DNA of 64,000 bases from Candidatus Pantoea deserta. Lineage in GTDB: Bacteria; Pseudomonadota; Gammaproteobacteria; Enterobacterales; Enterobacteriaceae. Position numbers and translations under genes: made by a program. Every line of letters begins with the position of its first letter. Position 1 is the stretch's first letter. The notes below the pieces were generated by a model. That model saw only the letters and a program-made list of their open reading frames with translations, had not been told where the DNA came from and did no database searches. Below, piece by piece: positions 32,190 through 39,820 of the stretch. The stretch covers positions 62,001 through 126,000 of the forward strand of contig NZ_RMVG01000010.1 in NCBI RefSeq assembly GCF_003813865.1. The letters run 5' to 3'.

Positions 32190-33167
32190 TTATTTAACCT
32201 CAGCGATCTGCGTCATCAGATCCTGATAGTTGCCGCCAAAACGATCGCGCACCGGCTGCGTCGCCTTCACAAAGTACTCCTTGTCGGTTTCCTTAAAGGT
32301 CACGCCGCCTGCTTTCATCTTCTCGACAGATTCGCGGGTGTAGGCGGCCCACAGCTGGCGCTCTTCATCCTGCGCCTCTTTACCCAGTTTTTTCAGCAGC
32401 GCCTGGTCGTCGGGCGACAGGCGCGCCCAGGACGCTCTGGAGAACAGGATCATTTCCGGCTGGATAAAGTGGCCGGTCAGGGTGTAGTTTTTGGTCACCG
32501 GCAGATAGTTGTGCGCGACAAAGGTCGGCGGGTTGTTCTCTGTGCCATCCACCACGCCGGTCTGCATGGCGCTGAAGACTTCACTGACCCCCATTGCCAC
32601 CGGGTTTGCCCCCATCGCCTTGAGCGTCGCCAGCGAGATAGCGCTGTTCTGCACGCGGATCTTCATGCCGTTGAGATCTTCCGGCTTGTTAAGCGGATCC
32701 TTGGTGATCATGTTGCGTTCGCCTGCGTCGGTCCAGCCGAGGAACACCATGCGCGCGTTGGCGTCCGCATCGAACTTATCGACAATCTGTTTGCCCACCT
32801 CGCCGTCCAGCACCTTATGCATGTGCTCTACGTCGCGGAAGATATAGGGCAGGGTCAGCACGCTGGTTTCCGGGGCGATAGTGGTCACGGGGGCCAGCGA
32901 CACGCGGATCATATCGATCGCGCCGAGCTGCACCTGTTGCAGCGTCTGATCTTCATCGCCGAGTACGCCGCCTGCATAGACTTTCATCTCCAGTCGTCCA
33001 TTGGTGGCCTGTTTCAGCTTGTCCCCCATATGCTGCAATGCCACCACGGTGGGGTATCCGGCGGGCTGAACTTCGGCGACTTTTAACACTTTCGCCAGCG
33101 CGGAGGTGGCGCTCAGGCCAAGCGCAGCGGAGACGGAAACGGCCAGGAACCATTTATTCACTCTCAT
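32190..33167 (-). CDS. TRAP transporter substrate-binding protein (DctP type)
   Basis: 325-residue periplasmic protein with a signal peptide ending TSALA/KV. It has the DctP fold: LKVAEVQPAGYPTVVALQHM, a selectivity-filter arginine expected in NGMKIRVQNSAISLATLKAM near residue 170, and AMQTGVVDGTENNPPTFVAH, in which the VDGTENN region contacts ligand. It ends with DLMTQIAEVK. Family members bind C4-dicarboxylates, sialic acid or sugar acids; the ligand here is not decidable. First gene of the operon; a CRP-like site lies about 115-130 bp upstream. Confidence 0.93.
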   Translation of the reverse strand: MRVNKWFLAVSVSAALGLSATSALAKVLKVAEVQPAGYPTVVALQHMGDKLKQATNGRLEMKVYAGGVLGDEDQTLQQVQLGAIDMIRVSLAPVTTIAPETSVLTLPYIFRDVEHMHKVLDGEVGKQIVDKFDADANARMVFLGWTDAGERNMITKDPLNKPEDLNGMKIRVQNSAISLATLKAMGANPVAMGVSEVFSAMQTGVVDGTENNPPTFVAHNYLPVTKNYTLTGHFIQPEMILFSRASWARLSPDDQALLKKLGKEAQDEERQLWAAYTRESVEKMKAGGVTFKETDKEYFVKATQPVRDRFGGNYQDLMTQIAEVK

Positions 33168-33281
33168 TATTTTTCTCCAGGCAGGTAGAGGAGGGCACAG
33201 GTCGTTAGCGGCAGAGGACGCGGCTCACGTGCTGCCAGAATAGGCAAAACAGGCCGGCTGAAAATGCGCGGTTGCTGATTG

Positions 33282-33297
33282 AATGAACAATGTCACA
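33282..33297. promoter_or_regulatory. CRP-like site upstream of the TRAP operon
   Basis: AATGA-ACAATG-TCACA matches the CRP half-sites TGTGA-N6-TCACA at 8 of 10 positions, and the right arm continues TTT as in the full consensus. Placed about 115-130 bp upstream of the dctP-type start, compatible with catabolite control. Based on eye alignment only. Confidence 0.4.
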
Positions 33298-33412
33298 TTT
33301 TGAAACGATGTTTTAATAAATTTATACGGGAAGTCACATTTCTAAAATGCGCCGGAAAAGCGTCAGAAAATACCCGCTGCTGCGGCAAAGAGAGCCGCTT
33401 CTGTTTGTAAAT

Positions 33413-33431
33413 ACTAATGAGAACTACTATC
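33413..33431 (+). promoter_or_regulatory. Fur box upstream of exbB
   Basis: ACTAATGAGAACTACTATC matches the 19-bp Fur consensus at 13 positions. It sits about 70 bp before the exbB start and just upstream of a TATTAT -10 hexamer. exbB is a known Fur-repressed gene in E. coli, which supports the call. Confidence 0.7.
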
Positions 33432-33499
33432 AATTCGCCCGTTTTTTGCTATTATTCGCGCTTATCCATTATTCCTGCATATGAAGTTGGAGACGCAGC

Positions 33500-34237
33500 G
33501 TGGTAGCCAGTGACTTGATGCAAACGGACCTCTCCGTTTGGGGCATGTATCAACATGCTGATATCGTGGTAAAAGTGGTAATGATCGGCCTGTTGCTGGC
33601 ATCGGTCGTAACCTGGGCGATCTTTTTCGGCAAGTTTGCCGAGCTGAGCGCGGCGAAGCGCCGTCTGAAGCGCGAACAGCTGGCGCTGGGCGAAGCGCGC
33701 TCTCTGGGCGACGCCGCTCGCGCTGCTGCAAACTTTAGCCAACACAGCCACAGCGCGGCGCTGCTCAACGACGCTCAGAATGAGATTGAGCTGTCAGCGG
33801 GCGCAGAAGATACCGACGGAATCAAAGAGCGCACCAGCTTCCGCCTTGAGCGCCGCGTCGCCGCCTTTAGCCGCCACGCCGGCCGCGGCAACGGTTTTCT
33901 CGCCACCATTGGTTCCGTCGCGCCTTTTATCGGCCTGTTCGGTACGGTATGGGGCATCATGAACAGCTTTATCGGCATCGCGCAGACGCAGACCACTAAC
34001 CTGGCGGTTGTCGCGCCCGGCATTGCCGAAGCGCTGCTCGCCACCGCCATCGGCCTGATTGCGGCCATCCCGGCGGTGGTGATTTACAACGTCTTTGCCC
34101 GCATGATCGCGGGTTACAAAGCGTCACTGGGTGACGTGGCGGCACAGATCCTGCTGCTGCAAAGCCGCGACATTGATCTGGGTAAGGTTAACAGCGCTGA
34201 ACCCCGTCCGGCCGCTCAGAAATTACGCGTAGGGTAA
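33500..34237 (+). CDS. exbB: Biopolymer transport protein ExbB
   Basis: Inner-membrane proton-channel subunit that energises TonB for uptake of siderophores and vitamin B12. Three transmembrane helices are visible: [40 protein letters not shown] and [20 protein letters not shown]. The last two line the channel and carry the conserved threonines and Glu. The start is a GTG at 33500 with GGAG 7 nt upstream; E. coli exbB also uses GTG. 245 residues. Four bp separate it from exbD. TonB itself is encoded elsewhere. Confidence 0.96.
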   Translation: MVASDLMQTDLSVWGMYQHADIVVKVVMIGLLLASVVTWAIFFGKFAELSAAKRRLKREQLALGEARSLGDAARAAANFSQHSHSAALLNDAQNEIELSAGAEDTDGIKERTSFRLERRVAAFSRHAGRGNGFLATIGSVAPFIGLFGTVWGIMNSFIGIAQTQTTNLAVVAPGIAEALLATAIGLIAAIPAVVIYNVFARMIAGYKASLGDVAAQILLLQSRDIDLGKVNSAEPRPAAQKLRVG

Positions 34238-34241
34238 GTTC

Positions 34242-34664
34242 ATGGCGATGCGATTAAACGACGACCTGGAAAGCGATGGCGAAATGCATGAGATCAACGT
34301 AACGCCGTTTATCGACGTTATGCTGGTTCTGCTGATCATCTTTATGGTGGCCGCGCCGCTGGCGACCGTGGATGTTCGCGTTAATCTGCCCGCCTCAACC
34401 AGCGCGCCTCAGCCGCGCCCGGAGAAGCCCGTCTATCTGTCGATCAAGGCTGACAAGCAGCTCTATATCGGCAACGAACAGGTGACGCCGGAGACGCTGG
34501 TCAACGCGCTGAACGGTCAGACCGAGGGCAACAAAGAGACCACCATCTTCTTCCAGGCTGACAAGTCAGTGGATTATGAAACGCTGATGAGCGTGATGGA
34601 TAAACTGCGTGGCGCGGGCTATCTCAAGATCGGTCTGATGGGAATGGAAACCGCCGCGAAGTAA
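34242..34664 (+). CDS. exbD: Biopolymer transport protein ExbD
   Basis: 140-residue partner of ExbB. A cytoplasmic N-terminus leads to a single transmembrane helix, EINVTPFIDVMLVLLIIFMV, that holds the essential Asp of the proton pathway (FIDVM, about residue 25). The periplasmic C-terminal domain follows (VDVRVNLPAST... to LMGMETAAK). Length and sequence fit the E. coli protein. It is co-transcribed with exbB and followed by a strong terminator. Confidence 0.96.
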   Translation: MAMRLNDDLESDGEMHEINVTPFIDVMLVLLIIFMVAAPLATVDVRVNLPASTSAPQPRPEKPVYLSIKADKQLYIGNEQVTPETLVNALNGQTEGNKETTIFFQADKSVDYETLMSVMDKLRGAGYLKIGLMGMETAAK

Positions 34665-34680
34665 CTTTTCGCCGGTGAGA

Positions 34681-34710
34681 AAAGGGCAGCCAGACGGCTG
34701 CCCTTTTTGT
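34681..34710 (+). terminator. exbBD terminator
   Basis: AAAGGGCAGCC (34681-34691) pairs perfectly with GGCTGCCCTTT (34696-34706) with a 4-nt loop, followed by TTGTT: a classical intrinsic terminator for exbBD. Confidence 0.92.
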
Positions 34711-34850
34711 TAAGAACGCAAAACCGCTTTAATCCGGTATCAGGCGGCGCGCCTGAAATCACCCAGACGAAAAGCAGAACAGGCGGGCAAATCGCCAGAA
34801 GGCCAGCCGCCGCAACCGCCATGTCCGGCAGCTGCCGAAAAGCTTTTCCG

Positions 34851-35825
34851 TCAGGGCAGCGGCTGTTGAGGGGAAGAGCGCTCTTCCCCTGTCCCGCTTT
34901 CAACCGGAAAACCATTATTACATAACGCTTCCTGCGCGTTCAGGATTGCCTCCCGTTTTTCATTGAGCCGGATGGCCGCGAAGACATCGATATTCAGCTT
35001 CTGCGATTCATGGTCTGTCAGCTCGCGGTAGCACAGCCCTTCCTGATTAAAGGTGCATTTTGACTGAGGCAGCAGGGCGAACCCCTTTCCCCTCGCGATA
35101 TAGGTGAGCATCACCAGTGAGTCGTCCGGCTCTTTAACCCTTTTAAGCGGAAAACGAAGCTGCTCAAGATAGCGTTCACACTTGTCGTAAAATGACGGGT
35201 TGGCGCTTCTTGCGAACCAGAAGAGCGGTAAATCACTGACGTCTTCCAGCGAAACTTTTTCTTTCAGGCTTGCAGGGTGCGCGGCTGGCATCGCCATCAG
35301 CAGCGGTTCGCGGCACACCCAGCGATACTGCACGCTGTCTTCATGGCCGGTCCCTTTTTCTCCGGTAAGCACCAGATCGAGGGTGTTTTTCGACAGGCGC
35401 TGAAGCAACTGGGCAGAGGTCAGATTCGGCGTTTCAACATCGTCGCTGGCGTCCAGTCTGTTGAGCTGCTGGTTTACTGGCTCAATCAGTTCAAAATTCA
35501 GCGTTCGGGTCAGACCGATACGCAGGGAGTTTTCGCATGAAAGCGCGCCTGTTTTAAGCTCATTGAGCTGCTGAAGGATCTTCTCTGCTTGAATGACCAG
35601 CTCCCGGCCGGCGTCGGTCAGGCTGACATCATGTGTGCTGCGGCTGAACAGCTGCCGCTCCAGAACGTCTTCCAGGCTCTTGATCTGTCGGGTTAAGGGC
35701 GGCTGGGTCATTCTGAGCCGTTCGGCGGCTCGGCGAAAGTTCAGCTCATGCGCAACGGCAAGAAAGCACTGAAGCTGTTTCACGCTGGGGAGATTGTTGC
35801 TGATTAAATGCCCTGCAATAGCCAT
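34851..35825 (-). CDS. LysR family transcriptional regulator
   Basis: 324 residues. The winged helix-turn-helix lies at about 14-75 (VKQLQCFLAVAHELNFRRAA, then RLRMTQPPLTRQIKSLE). The effector-binding domain follows, belonging to the BenM/CatR-like branch. The start is fixed by a perfect AGGAGG 6 nt before the ATG, so a 14-residue extension before the usual LysR start is real. GC content looks lower than in exbBD or the MFS gene nearby, suggesting later acquisition. The nearest candidate target is the aldo/keto reductase upstream on the same strand, separated by a strong hairpin. Target unknown. Confidence 0.9.
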   Translation of the reverse strand: MAIAGHLISNNLPSVKQLQCFLAVAHELNFRRAAERLRMTQPPLTRQIKSLEDVLERQLFSRSTHDVSLTDAGRELVIQAEKILQQLNELKTGALSCENSLRIGLTRTLNFELIEPVNQQLNRLDASDDVETPNLTSAQLLQRLSKNTLDLVLTGEKGTGHEDSVQYRWVCREPLLMAMPAAHPASLKEKVSLEDVSDLPLFWFARSANPSFYDKCERYLEQLRFPLKRVKEPDDSLVMLTYIARGKGFALLPQSKCTFNQEGLCYRELTDHESQKLNIDVFAAIRLNEKREAILNAQEALCNNGFPVESGTGEERSSPQQPLP

Positions 35826-36008
35826 AGATTCCCTCCTGCCGGTGAAAATTTTATTCTACCTTTTTACCGGCGCAGATACCGTTCCGGACTGGATCTCAGG
35901 ACGCGGGAGAGGCTGACAGCCGCATTGCCGGTGATGTCGTAGCCTGTTACCACACGCTGTGCTAGCGGCGTCGCGCTGAGCGTTTATCGCTACCCCCTGG
36001 CCGCTGCG

Positions 36009-36050
36009 CTGATAACAGACAACCGGCAGTACCCGGTTGTCTGTTATCAG
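36009..36050. terminator. Perfect 18-bp inverted repeat, likely terminator
   Basis: CTGATAACAGACAACCGG (36009-36026) and its exact complement CCGGTTGTCTGTTATCAG (36033-36050) flank a 6-nt loop. It starts 9 bp past the stop of the aldo/keto reductase on the minus strand. No T-run follows, so termination is inferred from stem strength. The length is unusual for an intrinsic terminator; it could be a regulator site or a mobile-element relic. Confidence 0.6.
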
Positions 36051-36058
36051 GATGCATG

Positions 36059-37057
36059 TCAGGCGTTAACGCCTTTCATGCCCTCCTCAGAATAGCGCTC
36101 GCCCCGAATTTCAACGCGCTGGTGAATAGCGTTCAGTAAGGCGACATCTGACGCGTCCAGAACGATGTCGGCCGCTTGCGCATTTTCAGCCAGGTAGCTG
36201 AGGTGCTTAGTGCCGGGAATGGGCACCAGCTTATCGTACTGCGCCAGCAGCCAGGCCAGCGCAATCTGGCCGGTCGTGCAGCCGTATTTTTCAGCCAGCG
36301 GCTGGATAGCGTCAAGAAGCTGAGCGTTATGATCGAGGCTGGACTGAATGAAGCGCTGATTGTTTTTCCGGAAGTCACCCTCCGCAAAATCGCTGTTTTT
36401 ACGATACTTACCGGTGAGGAAGCCTCTGCCCAGCGGCGAGTAAGGCACCAGTCCGATACCCAGCTCTTTCACTGTTGGCAGGATCTCCTCTTCAATATCA
36501 CGCGTCCACAGTGAGTATTCCGTTTGCAGGGCGGTCACAGGGTGTACTGCATGCGCCCGGCGCAGGGTAGAGGCAGAAACCTCGCAGAGTCCAATATGGT
36601 TGATCTTGCCCTCTTTGACGAGACGGCTCAGGCACTCCATGCTCTCTTCAACAGGGGTAGCGTGACTAACCCGGTGCAGATAGAAGAGATCGATGCGCTC
36701 AACGCCAAGCCTTTTAAGGGATTCATTACAGCAGCGGGTAATAAAGTCGGGTTGATTATTAATGGTGCGGGCGTAGGACTCGTCAGGGAGGCGATCGATC
36801 CCGCACTTGGTGGTGATTTTAAATTGCTCGCGCGTCGTTTTGTCGAGTCCGGCAAGAAAGTGACCAATCAGCCGTTCATTATGGCCCCGGCCATACAGGT
36901 TAGCGGTATCGATAAAGGTGATATTCAGGTCGATGAGTTTATATAACAGCTGTAGGGAAGCCTGGTCGTCGGTCTGACCATAAAATTCGCTGAGTCCCAT
37001 TGCGCCGTAGCCGACAGAACTGACGGTAAGGTTTTGAGATAGATTTCGGGTATGCAT
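36059..37057 (-). CDS. Aldo/keto reductase (AKR13-like)
   Basis: 332-residue NADPH-dependent oxidoreductase. The catalytic tetrad is visible as Asp and Tyr in FIDTANLYGRGHNERLIGHF, Lys in KITTKCGID and His in FYLHRVS. The cofactor-binding end reads PIPGTKHLSYLAENAQAADI. AAGGAGA lies 4 nt before the ATG. Substrate unknown; relatives reduce small aldehydes and ketones. Its GC content is visibly lower than the neighbouring core genes. It lies upstream of a LysR gene on the same strand. Confidence 0.92.
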   Translation of the reverse strand: MHTRNLSQNLTVSSVGYGAMGLSEFYGQTDDQASLQLLYKLIDLNITFIDTANLYGRGHNERLIGHFLAGLDKTTREQFKITTKCGIDRLPDESYARTINNQPDFITRCCNESLKRLGVERIDLFYLHRVSHATPVEESMECLSRLVKEGKINHIGLCEVSASTLRRAHAVHPVTALQTEYSLWTRDIEEEILPTVKELGIGLVPYSPLGRGFLTGKYRKNSDFAEGDFRKNNQRFIQSSLDHNAQLLDAIQPLAEKYGCTTGQIALAWLLAQYDKLVPIPGTKHLSYLAENAQAADIVLDASDVALLNAIHQRVEIRGERYSEEGMKGVNA

Positions 37058-37532
37058 AGTGTCTCCTTTTGACGTTCTCTGATTGTTTCACCTCGATCGG
37101 GATTGATGAATTGTCATTTTCGTTATGCGAAAAAAGTATCAGCGCTGGGGGGTGCGGTTGTTTTGTCGAGTCGGGAGAGGGGCAAAATAAAAGGACAGAA
37201 GAGAATTGATGCAGCCTGGACGCGGCGTCAGGGCCAGTAAAGCGCTGGAACGCTTTCTGCCCTTACTGGATAACCCGCTATCCGCTCAGGCATTCATGAA
37301 CACTATTTTTTGATTCGGCAAACCCTGCTGCTTACTCATTTGCTGGCCCTGTATCGCGGCGGCCAGACCCGGCGAGCAGGGCGAAGACCGGTAAGGGTAA
37401 GCAGGGCTGCATCATTGCAAGGTTAATTATTTGTTACCTTTGTTTTCATGATTGTAAAGTGCAATGGTGAGCTGAATCACATTATTCCCGGCCGGGTCAG
37501 GCTAAAACGAAGAAAAAACGCAGGAAGCCACT
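37058..37532. other. 475-bp intergenic region before the MFS symporter gene
   Basis: No recognised gene. A short open frame at 37209-37313 (34 codons, start MQPGRGVRASKALERFLPL) has no strong Shine-Dalgarno and matches nothing I recognise; it may be the remnant of a gene or chance. An imperfect inverted repeat (CCTGCTGCTTAC near 37325, GTAAGCAGGG near 37397) is also present. The promoter of the MFS gene should lie in the AT-rich last 120 bp. Confidence 0.5.
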
Positions 37533-38852
37533 ATGAGCCACTCTCCATCTTTACAAAAACCTCAGGGCAGCGCCCGAACCATTTTCAACGTTACCAGCGG
37601 TAACTTCCTTGAAATGTATGACTTTATGGTGTTTGGCTACTACGCCACCGCCATTGCGAAAACCTTTTTTCCAGGCGACAACCCATTCGCGTCATTAATG
37701 TTAACCCTGATGACCTTTGGCGCGGGTTTCCTGATGCGCCCGCTGGGCGCCATCGTGCTGGGCGCCTATATCGACCATCACGGGCGGCGCAAGGGCCTGT
37801 TACTGACACTAGGCCTGATGGCCATAGGTACGCTCACTATCGCGCTGGTGCCCGGCTACGCCACGCTCGGCGCCGCCGCGCCGATTTTGATCCTGCTGGG
37901 ACGCCTGTTGCAGGGCTTCTCCGCCGGGGTAGAGCTGGGGGGCGTCTCGGTGTATCTGGCTGAAGTCGCGCCAAAAGGACGCAAAGGCTTTTTTGTGAGC
38001 TGGCAGTCAGGCAGCCAGCAGGTGGCGGTGATCTTTGCCGCGCTGCTCGGCCTGCTGCTGAATCACCTGATGACGAAAGAGGCGGTGACCGACTGGGGCT
38101 GGCGTATTCCCTTCTTCGTCGGCTGTATGATCGTGCCGTTTCTGTTCTGGATCCGCCGTATGCTGCAAGAGACCGAAGCCTTTAGCCAGCGCAAGCAGCA
38201 TCCGACCATGCGGCAGATTGTCCGTTCGCTGGCGAGCAGCTGGGCGCTGGTGCTGGCAGGCATGCTAATGGTGGTCACCACCACCGTGATGTTCTATATG
38301 ATCACCGCCTTTACCCCAACCTTTGGTAAAACCGTGCTGATGATGAGCGACAAGCAGAGCTTTCTGGTGACGCTGTTCGTGGGCGTCTCTAATCTGATCT
38401 GGCTGCCGGTCATGGGCGCGCTGTCGGACCGTATCGGACGCCGTCCGCTACTGATTACCTTTACGCTGCTGATGATCTTTACCACCTGGCCGGTGCTGCA
38501 CTGGCTGGTGGGCGCGCCGACCTTTGCCCGCCTGATTGAAGCTGAGCTCTGGCTGTCGTTTCTGTACGCCAGCTACAACGGCGCGATGGTGGTTTACCTG
38601 GCGGAAATTATGCCGGCTGAGGTGCGCGCCTCCGGCTTTTCTCTCGCCTATAGCCTGGCGACCGCGCTGTTCGGCGGCTTTACGCCTGCTGTCTCCAGCT
38701 ACCTGATCCACGCGACCGGCGATAAAGCCATGCCCGGCGTCTGGCTGACCTTTGCTGCCGTGTGCGGGCTAATCGGCACGCTGCTGATTGGCCGTATGGT
38801 CAGGCAGTATCGCGCGCGCCACAGCGCCGCGCCCGCCGGCGCGTCGGTCTAA
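37533..38852 (+). CDS. MFS citrate/tricarballylate-type proton symporter
   Basis: 439-residue major facilitator of the metabolite:H+ symporter group, closest by eye to CitA and Tcu[61 protein letters not shown] and the GRRPLL loop-8 motif. Twelve transmembrane segments are expected. The substrate is probably citrate or another tricarboxylate, inferred from the family. No tcuA/tcuB catabolic genes or citrate lyase are next to it. AGGA precedes the ATG. Its stop codon overlaps the stop of the convergent pilus tip gene by 3 bp. Confidence 0.88.
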   Translation: MSHSPSLQKPQGSARTIFNVTSGNFLEMYDFMVFGYYATAIAKTFFPGDNPFASLMLTLMTFGAGFLMRPLGAIVLGAYIDHHGRRKGLLLTLGLMAIGTLTIALVPGYATLGAAAPILILLGRLLQGFSAGVELGGVSVYLAEVAPKGRKGFFVSWQSGSQQVAVIFAALLGLLLNHLMTKEAVTDWGWRIPFFVGCMIVPFLFWIRRMLQETEAFSQRKQHPTMRQIVRSLASSWALVLAGMLMVVTTTVMFYMITAFTPTFGKTVLMMSDKQSFLVTLFVGVSNLIWLPVMGALSDRIGRRPLLITFTLLMIFTTWPVLHWLVGAPTFARLIEAELWLSFLYASYNGAMVVYLAEIMPAEVRASGFSLAYSLATALFGGFTPAVSSYLIHATGDKAMPGVWLTFAAVCGLIGTLLIGRMVRQYRARHSAAPAGASV

Positions 38853-39820
38853 AACGACACGTCTACCACTACGCTGTCCGTGTAGTTCCCTGCGGGCGGC
38901 GTTGTTTGCGTCGTAAGTATGCGCGCGGTGTAGTTAAAGCCGCGCGTCAGTCCATCCGTACTGACGCTGGCCGCGCTTGCGCTGCTGTAGCGGTCGGTGC
39001 CGGTCGGTCCCCAGCGGTTGCTGCTGGTGCCTTTGTAAATCTCATAGCTCAGCCGGTTCGTGCCGCTCGCCATCTGACGCTGCGTGCCGCTGGCATAGCT
39101 GCCGTTGCTTAAGCCCACTGTGTAGACGCTGCCTTTGCTGCATACCACATTAATGGTCTGCGAAACGGCCGAGAAGCTGCCGACCAGCGGCGCGCTGCCG
39201 AAGCTGATATTGGGCGCGGTAATGGTGGTGCAGTCATTGGTCACCACCAGCGTCACGCTAATGGGAATCACCCCGCTGCCGGTCTGCTGGGAGAGGCAGA
39301 GGTTACCGACGCCGACGCTGGTGCAGATGTTATAGGTTACCGCCAGATTCAGCGTGCTGGTATAGGTGCCGGCAGCGACGGTCTGACCCGGAACGGTCCG
39401 CAGGTAGACCGGAATAGCGAAATTCAGGCTGCCCAGCAGGCCGGCGAGATTAACCAGCACCGCCTGGTTATAGACATAGGCGGCTGCGCCGATGGTCAGC
39501 TCGGTGGCGCAGGCGCTGTCAACACACAGCTGTACGGGAATATTATCGCTGCCGGTATCGCCGCTGCGCCTGAGCGTGCCGCGCGTGCCGCTGACGTTGG
39601 TGGCTCCGGTCAGCTGAAAGGTGATCTGATTATTGCCCAGCAGCGACAGCGATGAGCCGGAACCGCAGTTTACGTTGGCATTCGTCGAGGTCGCGCTCGC
39701 CGTGCTGTTTACTACGAAGGTGGTCACGGAACCAAAGCTGGCGGTGGAGCTGGGCAAGCCGCAGGCGGCGCGCGACAGCGTCGGAAGGAGCAGCAGCAGC
39801 AGTAGCAGAAGTTTTTTCAT
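38849..39820 (-). CDS. Archaic pilus tip/adhesin subunit, two SCPU domains (CsuE-like)
   Basis: 323 residues with signal peptide [18 protein letters not shown]. Two spore-coat-protein-U-like domains follow, the first opening [20 protein letters not shown] and the second [20 protein letters not shown]. Both carry cysteines and the final beta-strand pattern of donor-strand pilins ([11 protein letters not shown] at the C-terminus). A two-domain last gene is the tip adhesin in Csu-type operons. Its start overlaps the usher stop (ATGA). In Acinetobacter CsuE the N-terminal domain binds hydrophobic surfaces; here that role is inferred from order and domain number. Confidence 0.88.
   Translation of the reverse strand: MKKLLLLLLLLLPTLSRAACGLPSSTASFGSVTTFVVNSTASATSTNANVNCGSGSSLSLLGNNQITFQLTGATNVSGTRGTLRRSGDTGSDNIPVQLCVDSACATELTIGAAAYVYNQAVLVNLAGLLGSLNFAIPVYLRTVPGQTVAAGTYTSTLNLAVTYNICTSVGVGNLCLSQQTGSGVIPISVTLVVTNDCTTITAPNISFGSAPLVGSFSAVSQTINVVCSKGSVYTVGLSNGSYASGTQRQMASGTNRLSYEIYKGTSSNRWGPTGTDRYSSASAASVSTDGLTRGFNYTARILTTQTTPPAGNYTDSVVVDVSF

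Larger units (their letters stand above)
33168..33499. other. 332-bp divergent intergenic region, TRAP operon / exbB
   Basis: No gene is supported. The left part should hold the TRAP promoter. It contains GTCACATTT twice (33292-33300 and 33333-33341), 41 bp apart. The right part holds a Fur box and a possible exbB -10 (TATTAT at 33450-33455). Base composition is AT-richer than the flanks. Confidence 0.7.
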
